A stretch of DNA of 64,000 bases from the NCBI GenBank assembly GCA_964020155.1, contig OZ026548.1:6201397-6265396 (forward strand), in the 5' to 3' direction. This DNA comes from Chondrilla cf. caribensis (Eukaryota; Porifera; Demospongiae; Chondrillida; Chondrillidae). Every line of letters begins with the position of its first letter. The first letter of the stretch is position 1. This document shows positions 50,001 through 64,000 of the stretch, piece by piece. Position numbers and translations under genes: made by a program. The notes beneath the pieces are model-generated. The model did not search any database. It saw only the letters and a program-made list of their open reading frames with translations, and was not told the DNA's origin.

Positions 50001-51207
50001 AAAGGGCAGCTAGCCAACTAGGTGTCATGGAGAAAGGGAGGGTAGCCAACTAGGTGTCCTGTACAATAAATACATGTGTATGGCTATTCTTTACTTATAG
50101 TTGTGTTTTATCAGCGCTCATCATTAGCTGTACATCTTCCCCCCCAATCAAGCACAGGTTCTGGATACCATGCGTGATGCAATGCTCCTTACTCCAGCTC
50201 CTTCTCCTCACCTTGCCACCGGTGGTGCTGAAGTAAGGGATGTGCTGGAAGGCACTGGACATGTGGGACTGCTTCCTCATAAGAACAAAGTGCATGTAGA
50301 AGGGCATCACTCTCTTCAACAGGAGACACAGCACATTCCAGTCCTCGTTACATGACTGCAGAACAGAAATGGACAACGTACTGTCTGTGGTTGAGTGCAC
50401 ACAAGTCAGCTACACATGGAAGTGGATAATAACAAGATGAAGAGAAACTATTGTTCTTGAGTGCTTAAGATAGTAATAGCAGCCCCAGGGTTAAAGGCTC
50501 TCTGAATTAAATAAGACTTTGTGACTATTGTTTATCGAAAAACACAAGGAATTTCCCTTGTATCACACATCAGTCATGTTGGAGAGCCCGTTTTCCCTGT
50601 GCTCTGCCCTTGAGGAACACAGGGACAATACAACACACAAGGACTGCGACATGACCACACTGACAGACCTCAAGAAGGTGTTCCGGGGAATGGTGGTAAA
50701 ACACAAAGAAGTCGTGAAGTTCCTCCAATAGCCTGAGAGTGTAGGGAGGGTTCTCCAAGGTACGGCTGTGCATGGCCTACCAGGACGTAAGAAAACAAGT
50801 GCATTACAATGACAAGAGCAAGAAACAGGCATACACGTGCAATGTACAGAGTTTGGGCAGGCATACACGTACAATGTACAGAATATGGGCAGGCATACAC
50901 GTACAATGATGAATCTTCTGCCAAGTGTCTTGACAGCATAGCCTCTATTCTGGGTCTGGACAAATTTCGGATGTGTTCCCGGGAAATTTGACATAATTTT
51001 GTACGTTCCACTGATTTGTCCACACAGGAATATTTTACTGTCATCCTCTAACTCGGGAGATGGGTAGTAGAAGGCTATAGAGTCTTTAAAATCGTCCTCT
51101 TCTTTCTGAGCCTTAAAAGGATCCACAATGAAGACAACACGGTCATAATACGCCTTCCTTTTTCCTTCTTTAGAAGGATTTCTTTGCTGTTCTCCGTCCG
51201 TCTGCAT
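47096..51207 (-). CDS. HPS4: HPS4-like BLOC-3 subunit
   Basis: HPS4 pairs with HPS1 as BLOC-3, the guanine-nucleotide exchange factor for Rab32/38 in lysosome-related organelle biogenesis. Start ATG 51205-51207. The first exon has a longin-type start (RVVFIVDPFKAQK ... IAFYYPSPELEDDSKIFLCG), matching HPS4's FYPSQTLLDQQELLCGQ region. A second segment near 50640-50765 reads LLEELHDFFVFYHHSPEHLL. Exons 49885-49946 (CKRSLGIFGGCVLYND) and 49639-49739 follow. Another spans from 49146 down to near 48045 (GQMFFVYLTKEEL, then a disordered region with a 9-residue repeat). The C-terminal exon near 47096-47498 has CPDETTYFQRQCAKLMHTEF, comparable with the HPS4 end, and stops at 47096-47098. Exons between 47498 and 48045 and between 49946 and 50560 are not all resolved. 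Confidence 0.75.
48108..48385 (-). repeat. Coding 27-bp minisatellite in HPS4 (9-residue repeat)
   Basis: About ten 27-bp units reading GVSGVEPTE on the minus strand, with variants (GVFSV, PIE, PTK). They are in frame inside the large middle exon. Confidence 0.88.
49185..49636. repeat. 30-bp minisatellite in an HPS4 intron
   Basis: Fifteen near-identical units of CACCACAACACCACAAGCAC plus AAGCAGCACA. It sits between a donor at 49639 and an acceptor at 49146. Because 30 is a multiple of three, all frames stay open, but the splice sites place it in the intron. Confidence 0.9.
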
Positions 51208-51306
51208 TGCTTACACGACCACTAGTTGCAGAGTAGCTTCGACAGGAATTGGAGATTCGACATTTTCCTTCCACGTGACCACCTCGATTATCGTCTACAA
51301 TGATAA

Positions 51307-51357
51307 TATCATAGACTCTCTATACTACGTAACCAGTAGTATAGAGAGTCTATGATA
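51307..51357. promoter_or_regulatory. Perfect 22-bp inverted repeat between HPS4 and the 51375 gene
   Basis: Arms TATCATAGACTCTCTATACT+AC at 51307-51328 and 51336-51357 are exact reverse complements with a 7-base spacer (GTAACCA). It ends 17 bp before the ATG at 51375 and 100 bp from the HPS4 ATG. Confidence 0.9.
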
Positions 51358-51374
51358 ATATTGCAGCGAGAAAA

Positions 51375-52237
51375 ATGGCCGCTTCACAATATGGTCAAGA
51401 GCAACAGGAATTAGACCCTGCTGCAGCTGTTATTAAATGCAAGGAACGCCTTAAGTCTTCTGACACTTGGGGAGAAGTGTGCCAAAGCGTAGACCTGTTA
51501 TTGTCCTCTCAACTGAGTGACGGACTGCAATCTTTTGAGAATTTAGATGAAGCAGAGAAGACGTCGTTGGTAATTAAAACTACAAATGAACTGGAAAGAA
51601 ACGGACAGCTCGAAGCAATGAAGGCAGAAGTGAGGCAGTCACTGAAGGAAAATCTTCGTCTTGGCCCAGGAGGTCATATGGCTTCTCACAGATCGGACCA
51701 AACAGATGATCACCCTGGACATCGCCAGCTGTCTGGGATGTGTCATTATTTGTTGTTGAAGTGGCCTCATTTGTCGCACAGACTTTCACGATGTGTACTG
51801 ACCATACTGCCCACCCACCTGCGTGTCTTCCTGTGGCATTACTGCCTGTCACTAAGCAGGTCCAATCACTCCAATGACCATCAGGGGACCCTAAACGGAG
51901 GGGATCATCCAGGGATTTCCCCCAACTCGTCAAAAATGGCTCAAATCTGTTCGCAACATCTCTCAGCTTCCCCGTTACTCTCTTTCATGTTGAACTGGAC
52001 ATCTGCTGTGAAAGTGATGGCATCTTCCCTCACCTCCTGGATGCAGCAGGAAGGTGAAGTGCTTGAGGACTATCAAGTACTTCTGGTTGTTCCCTTTGTA
52101 TGGGTCAATCTGAAGAGTATGCTTGACACCACATGGGAAGAAATTGAGAGGACCAACACACATCATTTTGTTATTTTCATGTACATTCAGTTTATGAAGA
52201 GTAGGCCTTGGTACATCCATGACCTGTCCATGCCAGT

Positions 52238-52323
<86 letters not shown>

Positions 52324-52333
52324 GTGCGTGTGT

Positions 52334-52403
<70 letters not shown>

Positions 52404-54256
52404 TATTGTGCATGCATAGGACATAACATGTCGGAGTCACAACCACATCTCCTCCTCCAGGTGTGTCACGATGCAACTACCAAGCTGGTTGGAGCAGTCA
52501 ACAGCCTGCTGATAGGGACTGATCCTGAGCTCCACTCCAGCCTCTGCAACTCACTCACTCTCACCGTGCAGGCCACAGGGGGATCCTCCTTGCAGTCTGA
52601 CGTGTTTGTTAGAGAATTTCGAGCCCTTCTTCATCCCCTGTTGAAGTGTTTCTTCGTTGGGGTTGTACCCATGGAGACTGTGTGTATGTTGCTGGACCAG
52701 CAGATACTCACAATGGTCTTTCCCAGCTACGACCCTCTTCCCTACTTTGTCACATCTATGCTGCTACTAGCTAGACGGGATTTGCTGAGATGCAGGAATG
52801 TGAGTATATGGTGTGCAACTTGGAGCGCTTGTGTCTTTCTGTCTGCTGTTGTTTGCTATTGTTTATTGTTGTTTCAACTACTAGTGTGTTTGTTCCTAGC
52901 CATCCCAGGTCAACACTGCATTTACTCAAGTGCTGGCACGACTCACTCCTCGTGTGCTTCTTGATAAGGTTTGTTCTCAAGTGTTGTACCATCAAGGGCT
53001 GATTATGGTACAGTGAACTCTTGTTAATCCGCCACCACTTTACCCGCCAAGCCTTTTTAATCCACCAAAATTTTTCAGTACCAATATAATGTACAAGTAC
53101 CAATGAATATCCAGTTAATCCGCCAAACTTGTTAATCCACCATATTATTGGAAAATGAATTGCGGCAGATTAAGGAGTATTCACTGGCTCACTCAACTAA
53201 TAAAATACACAAATACAGAAGGACTGATTCAAATAATTGTATTTGGAATTGATTTCCACCATACCTTGAAGACTTTTAAGTTTTTTTTGATAATTTTATG
53301 GAGTTAACGTATGTATTTTGTGTACTTCAGGTGAAGCATCACTATGGTAACCAAATGAGGAGTCATGTGAATATGTCTCACAAGATATCCGACAGTACTG
53401 TGGAGAGTTATCAACTGTGAGTTAAGGAATCCTTCAGGTATGATTTTGATGATAGCTGGAGCTGTTGTCTACCTTCAGACGATTTCAAGTCCATCGTTTG
53501 GAGGAGATGCTATTGATGAGGGATGCTGTTGCCATGCAACAAGACGTAGCAACTTTACCACACACTCCACCACACACCTCACCAAGTTCTCATCCGTCTG
53601 TGAGCACACGTACTTCAACACTGACACACCCAGTGACACACCCAGTGACACAAACGATAACGGAGCCATCTCCAAGTGTGCGATCATCAACCAGGACAGC
53701 TCAATCAGATCCCAGGCATCTGCCTTCAGTAGCTGGCGATAGTAGAAGAGAAACCGCTACCACACGGCACACAGTAGCAAGCCAGTCTCCCAATCAGCCA
53801 ACCAGATCATTCTCCAGACCACCTCACACCCTCTCCACCACCAGTAACCAACAAGCTCACAGGGATAGAGTACTGGCTTCTCAGCTACCAGCACAAGACA
53901 CCATTCATGAGGTAGACCCAGGTATTCCCGTACACACTCCAAGTGTAGTGGACACGCCTCCTGTTGTGGTGGCCACTCCCCCACTTCCACATTCACAGAC
54001 TCCATTAAGCCACTCTGCTGTATCTCTGGAAGTATTGGATGGTAACCATGACAACTCACTATCAAGGGTCAGAGTGCAGGACTTCTGGTTGCACATCCTC
54101 ACCCGCTTCTCGGATGCCGCTGATCTGCGTGAGTTGTTCACTGCTGCATATTGTGTATGTTTCATCAAGTCTGTCAACATTGTCCCCCCCCACCCTTTAG
54201 TGTTCAAAGGAACAGACGAAGAAGCTCAGGAACTCTCAACACTACTGAACTCATGA
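51375..54256 (+). CDS. Unrecognised multi-exon gene
   Basis: Not recognised. Exons by splice sites and phase: 51375-52233, 52461-52799, 52900-52968, 53331-53416, 53479-54256, giving about 710 residues if the first exon is continuous. The N-terminus is helical and charged (CKERLKSSDTWGEVCQSVDL). The second exon is well-behaved helical sequence (KLVGAVNSLLIGTDPELHSS; MLLDQQILTMVFPSYDPLPY). The last exon begins RFQVHRLEEMLLMRDAVAMQ and continues as a long Thr/Ser/Pro/His-rich disordered region. It ends with a helical segment (VQDFWLHILTRFSDAADLRE). The stretch 51660-52230 is open but has odd composition and may hide an intron. The first intron starts GTAAGTGTGTG and runs into (GT)n. There is no signal peptide or membrane segment. 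It is divergent from HPS4. Confidence 0.6.
52237..52399. repeat. (GT)n microsatellite in the first intron of the 51375 gene
   Basis: About 160 bp of GT with AAGTGC and TATG interruptions, starting four bases after the donor GTAA at 52234. Confidence 0.9.
53011..53186. mobile_element. Second CAGTGAA-ended MITE
   Basis: Starts CAGTGAACTCTTGTTAATCC and ends with an imperfect inverted copy (CAGTGAATACTCCTTAATCT when reversed). It has internal AATCCGCCA-type repeats. TA precedes it, but the right-hand TA is lost. It resembles the 12505-12681 element in ends and style. A fragment (GATTAACGAGTATTCACTGG) recurs at about 47530-47550 in HPS4. Confidence 0.65.
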
Positions 54257-54440
54257 CATCGTCTCCTTCAAGTTGATGAACCCTTGTACATATGCCTTGC
54301 ATGTTGTGTTGTGTGTACCCATTGCTATGATATCATTATTATTATTATTATCATTTATACACACTTGTGTACAGGTCCTTATTTGGGGTTTGCCTTAATG
54401 ACCCCACATATTCGAGTTCAACAGTCAGATCTCCTTTTCT

Positions 54441-54471
<31 letters not shown>

Positions 54472-55212
54472 GGTATAATCTGTTTCTATTTATGTTTTAT
54501 TATACAGAAAAAATATACAATTGTTAGGGGCTGTAGACCTTATAGTGACCCGCCCATGTTTGCTCACCATTCACAAGATCTCTCCACTGTGCATGTTGGT
54601 CATATATTATCATTTTGTCACATTTCCCAACCTGCACAATTTGAAAATAAGAGGTCAACCACTGGATAGCACATTTCCACAGGGACTGTGTACTTGGTTA
54701 TCCACGAGTGGAGGAGACACTCTAGCTGGGAGACCAGTCGCGAGTATGGCACACCACCATGACCTGTTGATTATTGCTTGTAAAATGTGCTACTTATAAT
54801 ACTTATGCTCGTATAGCCTAGCCGTTGCCATGGTTGCCAGACGTCTCGTGACAAAGTAGGAATCCGACGATTCCTTATACAGGTGATAATCATAAAGATA
54901 AGATTAAAAATTAATAATAATATATTAAAATTTGATAAATGATGTTCTCATACTTGTTAATGAAATATGTTAGCTTCCACCTCAGTTACCTCAATCATGG
55001 AGGGATCTGGAGATGGAGCAGACCTTGTACAGGAGAGCCATATTTAGGGTCTGGCTACGCAAGACTATTCGAGACGCAGGCCATTTAATTTTCTACATTA
55101 ATCGATTTTGATGTCCTCTTGATCTATATAGAGGATAGGTACGTGGTTAATCCGCGTACGTCTGGTGTAGAAACAGGATCATAACCACTGAATCCCCTCT
55201 CTTCAGCCGATC
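54257..55212. other. Intergenic with (AT)n and an old dispersed repeat
   Basis: Contains (ATT)n near 54335, (AT)n at 54446-54470, and 54660-54750, a diverged copy of the repeat at 19850-19935. AT-rich sequence lies near 54900-54945. The 3' part should be the promoter of the Sel1 gene. No exon was recognised. Confidence 0.55.
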
Positions 55213-57698
<2,486 letters not shown>

Positions 57699-57874
57699 TC
57701 GATTTGATTATATTTAAATTTATAATAATTAACATTTCGTATAAAATTAATGATAACTTACTGTTACCACAATAGTTATATATTGACATGATATCACATA
57801 AATTCATTTTTATCATAAATAATCACATATTTCATGTATAAGTGATAAATTAAATTATTATGAATAATTCCACG

Positions 57875-60800
57875 TCATGTTCCAACGTCAGCAAGCAAGC
57901 CGAGATTCCTCAGACGCGTGGCCCCTCCTTGCAGTGCACACACCTTTGGGAAACCACATCGCACAAGACTCTGTGCAAACTGGACATAAGCAAAGAAAAC
58001 TTGACCACGCCCCTCACTCAATGACCACACCTCTAAACTCTGCTTCACCATCTCACCATATCTGCTCTGTCACCAGTGTTACTTAAAACCACAAATACAC
58101 TGCGTCCCTTCATCTGATGGACCAGCTGAGATGTGGGCGTGGTCAGGAGACTACCTTCAACCGAGAATGCCTGGTCCTCTGGGAGGTTGACAGACTGCGG
58201 TACATGTCCTCGCTGGTAGCTGAGAGGCGGAGTTAAGAGAGTGAAATGACAAAATTAGATTGATCTAGTGGATCCACTGGAGATGAGTCATGACTGGTCA
58301 TGTGACAATGGAATTATTACAAAGATTCGTTCAGTCAGCATTCCTGTCAGAGGACAGGGGACAAGAGACAGCACACCCACACACGCCGCAATCAAGGGAG
58401 GATACTCCTCATGTGGTCTTGTGTCAATTGTAATGATCTTGTGTCTTTTTGACTTCTTCTGTCCACTGGTGGGAGGTACCTCGTATCCCAGGGCGAAGGA
58501 CTCCAATCCACTCAGGACTATCAAGTCGTGAGGAGATATCTGTGGAGAACACGCCACCTGGAGTTCACCAATGGACAGGGGAACTTTCTTCTGCAAACAG
58601 AAATGAAGAAAATGCTTTCTTGTGAGCTATCGACTGAAGAGTACTCTGACTAGATGGTCCTGGCATGACCCTGTCAGGTCTAGCTGACCCTCCCACTTGT
58701 TCTTCCCTTACAAGAGTGTGTTTAGAGGGGGAAGGAGAAGGTCACCACAACTGACTCACAACCTACTGTAGGAATTATCCAACAAACTGTATCCTCCAAA
58801 GGGACTCTTAGAAGAACAACCCTCAAAGGTGTGAGCATTCAATTGCTAACCCAACAAGTAGAAGTCATCCATAATGTCGCAATGACTCACTGCCTCCTGA
58901 GGGATATCCTCTGGTTGCTGCCGTCCATTCCCATGCTCCCTCATGAAAACACTGGGAGGAGTGTTGTGGAAGAACTTAAGGGCATCTTGTATACAGTTTT
59001 GAATGTCAATGTCTGAGCAGAGGAACCAGTCCATCATGAGGGGAGAAAGGGATATACAGTCAAAGTGGGAGGTGCCAGTGGGTGTGGCACATCAAAATGA
59101 TCATATCTGGAGGAATTAGAGGGTGTAACACATTGAAACAGTACTTGATAAGCTTCTGTACCTGGCATGTCAGAGAAGAACAGGATACACTCATTGAAGT
59201 CGTACCCCAGCAGACTGTGTCTGATCTGGGAGAGGAGGGCCAGCCCAACACAGAGCGGAAAACTCTGGTCTCTTAGCAACAGGACATCCCATAAATGATA
59301 GATTTTTGAGAGCGACAGAACATCTATGGAAAGAGTACGGCACATAGATGATGTGATGACATGGAAACAAAATTACAGGGTTTTACTCACGAGTGAACAT
59401 GGTGAGGAACCAAGGTATTGCATAGAGCTGATAGACGGCAGCAAGTCAGCACATCATCACTAGCAAACACGGAGAACATTCACCCACCTGCGGTTGGAAT
59501 CCGATGTCGTCCAAATGAACGAACAACTCCGGATCATGAAATGACACCAACTGGGAGAATATGGCAAGGTACTCTGCAGTGGGCGTGGTGAGGGGCGTGT
59601 GAGATGAACAAAAGTGGTAAGGAAACAAGCTGTGTTCCTCCCAAACCTTGCATAACAAGAGAGTTGTCCTTCAAGAAGAACCCATGGAGGTACTTGTCCA
59701 CAAAGGCACTCAAACTGGCCCACGCAAGGGGCTCGTTCTCAAAGTTGAGTGTGACAAACGGAGCACAAAGTGAATCCAGTCCTGAGGATGTGTGAGCATA
59801 CATAGGGTGTATACAGGAAGGTATATACAAGGCTATGAATACAATTAAAAGACCACATCCCACACACCTTGCCAGTAGACCAAATCGTAGTGTGTCATCA
59901 CCCAAGCCTTCAAGACCCGTTTGAGCTTATTGTGTGCAATGGGTGAGGACATCATTGGGTGATACTGGTGACACCGAGGGATGTCAACGGCAATCTGCCT
60001 GTCTGTGGAGTGGGGCATGTCCTTGTCTATGTGTCTGTACTCGGACTGAATGTCTCCCTGGGAGGATGATGGGGAGTGGGTGACGTTGCTTCATGGGCCG
60101 ATCCACCTCTGAGCACATAGCAGTGGAGTGGTATGTACTCTACACACGTACGCACCTTGACATGTAAAATGGCTGCCCAAATCTGTCCTCTGTACAGCGG
60201 GCAGACATCGACTTTGGCCTCTCTTAGTATCATCTCGGAAGTGTAGGGATAACCCTGTGGAAATTAGTGGGAGTGGTCATGAAAAGACTAAATCTCTACA
60301 CAAAGCCTCACTGACATCCAATAGTCGTTTGAATAGGACAAGCCTGTGAAACTGAGAATAACAAATATTTCCTCAATTTCCAATCATTATTTGATCTACA
60401 TACAATGTACATTTGCCTACACCTGGTGTACACCTAGTAGCACACACCTGGTGTACACCTAGTAGCACACACCTGGTGTACACCTGGTAGCACACACCTG
60501 GTGTACACCTGGTAGCACACACCTGGTGTACACCTAGTAGCAGAATGACACAATATATACACAGCACACTACAACCACATCGACATCTCATGTACATACC
60601 ATACCTGGTATTCAACATTAGCCTCTTTGATGGTGATGGGGAGCGAGGATTCATCGTGGACCAATTGAGGCTTGTTGGCATCACTGTGGTTAAGAATCAC
60701 ATTACACATTTCAAAATTCAGAATTCAAAATGGAATCAGGGACTTTACCTGTAGTATTCCAACACAGGGCAATAGTCCAGTACAGTGAGGTGCTCCAGAC

Positions 60801-61458
60801 GCTGGGAGGGGAGGGGAGAGGGAGTGGGGAAGTGGGGGAGGGAGTAGGGGGAGGGAGTGGGGGAGGAATCACTAGATTACTGTACACAACAGTGGTTTGT
60901 GTTGGTCTCCATGGAGTCATGCTAGTAACCATGGAGTCGTATTGCTGGAAACTTCTTAAATAGAAGTATCTGTTACTAACAAACTCACTTTAGGTCCAGA
61001 ACACAACCATCAAACCATTTTTTCACAACTAGAGATTTTGGGTACAATTCAATCAACAAGAGTTCAATAGATAGGTCTGTACCTTTCTAAGTTGTGTCAA
61101 TGGAAGAATAACCGTGGTACTGTCGAACAACTGGGTGATGTCGTTCTCCAGTCCAAACACACCTCCCTCCCGTGTTACCACACTGTGTGGGGGGCGGGAC
61201 AAGAACTGAATCATAGCAACCACTTCACAGCACAAACACACACGCACTTCGGCAGCAGACATATTGGCGGCTGCAGCTTTATCACCCCACTCCTCTTCAG
61301 CTCCATCTCAAGATCCCCTCCAGCTAAAGACCACAAATAATATACTTCCTGAATCAGTCGCTCTGCCAGGAAGTCCTCATCAGCTGTCACTTTGCTTCTA
61401 CTCCGTGCTGAGGAGAGAAGATCACCATGGGAACAATAGACACCTGAACTTCTCAATT

Positions 61459-61522
<64 letters not shown>

Positions 61523-61739
61523 CGTGTTATGTGATGCTTTCCTGTCAACTCCCCCACGTCAAGGTCCTTGGTTCTGTACACTGTGGAGAATGGACTCTCC
61601 ACAGCCAACCAACACTGGAATTGAGAGAAAATATCCATCAATTGGACATGCTACACACACACACTCCAGTACTCTCTCTCTCACACACACACACACATGC
61701 ACACTCACACACACACACATGCACACTCACACATGCACA

Positions 61740-61823
<84 letters not shown>

Positions 61824-63512
61824 ACTAAACACCTCCACTAACACCCTCCATCACAGTCACTCACAGGTGAGGGCTGAACCTTGTCCATTGTCTGAAAGAA
61901 GGTATGGTCCAGGAGCTGTTTGGGGGTGGGTCTCTTAGTGGGGAGCGGGTGCAGACAAGCCTGCAGGAAACTCCTCAGCTCGGGATCAAGAACCTGTGGG
62001 GGTGTGGCAACGGGAGAAGGTAAAGGTTGTAATAAAAGTGGCTAGCAAGTTGATCATTAGAAGCACAGACTACATTAGGTACAAACATGCTCACCTTATC
62101 AACTGCCATGTTGTCCTTGAGCAGAGAGTCCAAGGGGAGTTTGGAGTTCTCTAGACAGTATTCAATAGAATGCCAAAGAATCACAAATGTAGATATCTCC
62201 TGCTCTCCCGCCCTCACTCACTGTGGTAGGTGTGGATGGTCCTCATGATCCTCTGAAGAAGTATAGTCAGTCCATTTGGAAAGGACAGGTCTCGGAAGAT
62301 GTGGTGTCCGAGGAACATCTCCAGCAGGATGATACCCAGAGACCACACATCGGACTGCAACGAATGAGGGTGAGACAGAGAGTCGTATCGTGGGTGTGGT
62401 GGGTGTGGGAGGTGTGATACGGTGCTGATACAATAGGTGTGGCAGAGGGCGTGGCCAAACTGGTCATGGTTATTCCCTCACCTTCGGACCACTTGGTGTG
62501 GTGGTGTTGAGACCTGCTGCTATGACTTCAGGGGCAAGATACCTGGGGTGACTGCGTGGATTGTGGACAGGGAAACCATGACACACACAACACACAGTAC
62601 ACGCCCACAACACACAGTACACACCCACAACACACAGTACACACCCACAACATACAGTACACACCCCCAACACACAGTACACACCCCCAACACACAGTAC
62701 ACACACACAACACACAGTACACACCCACAACATACAGTACACACCCACAACACACAGTACACACCCACAACATACAGTACACACCCACAACACACAGTAC
62801 ACACCCACAACAAACCCGATAGGAAAAGAGACATCTTTCCCACAATCCGTCATATGGTAGAGTCCGTGATTGTAAAGCTTTGCCACGCCCTGCAAGTTGA
62901 AGATGGAGCACATCAGATGCACACTTCATCCTCCCCCACCACACCCACAGAGCAGTACCTCATCAGAGAGTAGGATGTTCCCTGGAGATAGCATTCTGTG
63001 GACCAGCCCATTATCATTGAGGTGCACCAGACCCTCCAGCACCTCATAGGCTGTCTTCTGTATACCCAGCACTCTACATGTACAAACACACAGTCCATAT
63101 ACGCCCGAATTGTACTGTATGAACATGTGTAAATTTAGCAGTTTATACTGTAAGTACACACGCACCCCATACTAATTCCGCTCTGAATATTCTCCTCCAG
63201 ATTATGACTGTGGTACTCGCATACTTGTATGAGCCGGTCTAATTGAGAGATATGAACAAAACCAGATACTGAACCTGCTCTTGAACACACCCCAGCGACT
63301 TCACAAGAGCTACCTTTCTTTACACGAACGAGATCCAAATAAGTACACAAATTCTTGTGCGAAATCTCTTTAATTTTCTGGAAACGTCCCAAGATCTGGA
63401 CTGCTTTAGGAGTGAGAGGTAGGCCGTTTTCTCCGCAAGCGTCAGGGTGAGTAGCGCTTGTAAAGAAAGAGCTAGCTCCCAGCGAAGAGGTCCCGAGTAA
63501 TCGGTGAGCCAT
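57875..63512 (-). CDS. TBCK: TBC domain-containing protein kinase-like (TBCK)
   Basis: TBCK combines a pseudokinase, a Rab-GAP TBC domain and a rhodanese domain; it acts in TOR signalling and endosomal traffic. About 24 exons from ATG 63510-63512. N-terminal: [19 protein letters not shown]. Kinase region: [13 protein letters not shown] (HRD aspartate replaced), [15 protein letters not shown] (no DFG), [26 protein letters not shown]. Linker: [48 protein letters not shown] (arginine finger IxxDxxR), [15 protein letters not shown] (YxQ), [30 protein letters not shown]. Rhodanese: [11 protein letters not shown] then [14 protein letters not shown]-terminus: [19 protein letters not shown], stop 57875-57877. 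Representative exons: 63314-63512, 63173-63238, 62959-63073, 62816-62889, 62222-62354, 61521-61614, 61248-61407, 59868-60057, 59162-59323, 58406-58590, 58155-58219. The final junction phase is unresolved. Confidence 0.92.
60417..60542. repeat. 25-bp minisatellite in a TBCK intron
   Basis: Five units of CACACCTGGTGTACACCTAG plus TAGCA, with A/G variation. Confidence 0.88.
61459..61520. repeat. (CA)n microsatellite at a TBCK splice donor
   Basis: Ends exactly at 61520 against the exon 61521-61614, whose donor on the minus strand is therefore GTGTGTG. A second, longer CA tract (61680-61818) lies in the next intron. Confidence 0.9.
62582..62815. repeat. 20-bp minisatellite in a TBCK intron
   Basis: About eleven to twelve units of CACACAGTACACACCCACAA with ATACAG and CCCCAA variants. 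It ends at the donor of exon 62816-62889. Confidence 0.88.
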
Positions 63513-64000
63513 TTTACATACGTCACGTGACTGAGCAGCCACTTCTAGGGTGCCTACATGCCTACATCATTAGAATCAGAAATCTTACTTGTACCATAGA
63601 CCCTCTAAACTACGTACGGGGGCGACCATTAGACCCCATGTGCACATATAGCACCACAGACACTACTGATCATCACACAGACACTACTGATCATCACACA
63701 CAACCTCCCAAGGAGTCCTAGTGCAGGGAACCGGCTTCAGTTGTCAAATCGATAATCATGTGGATCAGTGCATAGCAAACAATTAAGTAATCAATTGGTC
63801 ACCAAAAGGCATCAAGTGGATGAACTGGAAACAACTCCCATTTCAATTTATTAAGCAGAATAGCTACCCAACAGACTTGATATAAGAGCTTACATGAGTC
63901 CTCTTTTCACAATTCAAGTACGTACTCTTAATGTATGATTAATCAAGTAATCATGCTGGCACTAGTTCAAATACAGTACCACAGAGACCTGGTAGTTGCT
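63513..64000. other. TBCK 5' flank
   Basis: Presumed TBCK promoter region. A short 22-bp direct repeat (CACTACTGATCATCACACAG, twice) lies at about 63658-63702. No exon was recognised to the window end. Confidence 0.45.

Overview
This 64-kb window is eukaryotic nuclear DNA. It holds compact intron-rich genes with GT..AG splice sites, short introns and dense (CA)n/(GT)n tracts and minisatellites. The gene set (EFCAB5, HPS4, TBCK, PHAF1, RAD51C, RHEB, NSRP1, FBXO30/40-like) is metazoan. Tight packing, very short introns and an animal cysteine-synthase homologue suggest an early-branching animal, most likely a demosponge. That placement is an inference; no species marker was seen.

Layout. 1-1409: 3' part of an eIF4H gene (+). 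2679-5542: gelsolin/severin-type actin regulator (-). 6314-14626: EFCAB5-like gene (-) with an in-frame coding minisatellite. 14951-16542: MMAB cobalamin adenosyltransferase (-). 16782-18701: NSRP1 (-). 18702-20503: repeat-rich spacer with an identical 203-bp tandem duplication, a tRNA-like relic and a dispersed repeat. 20504-20873: three internal RHEB-like exons (+) that run into a 12.7-kb satellite (20931-33620). The satellite has ~360-bp monomers, arranged over its centre and right as a 7-monomer (~2.52-kb) higher-order repeat. Each monomer carries a strong hairpin, and one carries a 668-bp DNA-transposon insertion. 33625-34678: only the C-terminal half of a cysteine synthase (+). 34876-35530: a second copy of the left-flank repeat and a diverged satellite monomer.

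From 36068 the genes are dense and largely in divergent or convergent pairs: RAD51C(-)/L10K-like(+) with 37 bp between start codons; PPTC7(-)/FBXO30-like(+); PHAF1(-); UQCR10(-)/TIMM22(+) with 78 bp between start codons; HPS4(-)/an unrecognised gene(+); a Sel1-repeat protein with a probable mitochondrial presequence (+); and TBCK (-).

Functional themes. Several genes are mitochondrial (MMAB, PPTC7, UQCR10, TIMM22, probably the Sel1 protein). Others act in Rab/TOR signalling, membrane traffic or autophagy (RHEB, HPS4, TBCK, PHAF1). This looks like ordinary housekeeping neighbourhood rather than an operon-like system. The most unusual structure is the hairpin-bearing satellite, whose two edges coincide with truncated genes. 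Exon boundaries were read by eye from splice consensus, reading frame and remembered family sequence; no alignment or transcript data were available.
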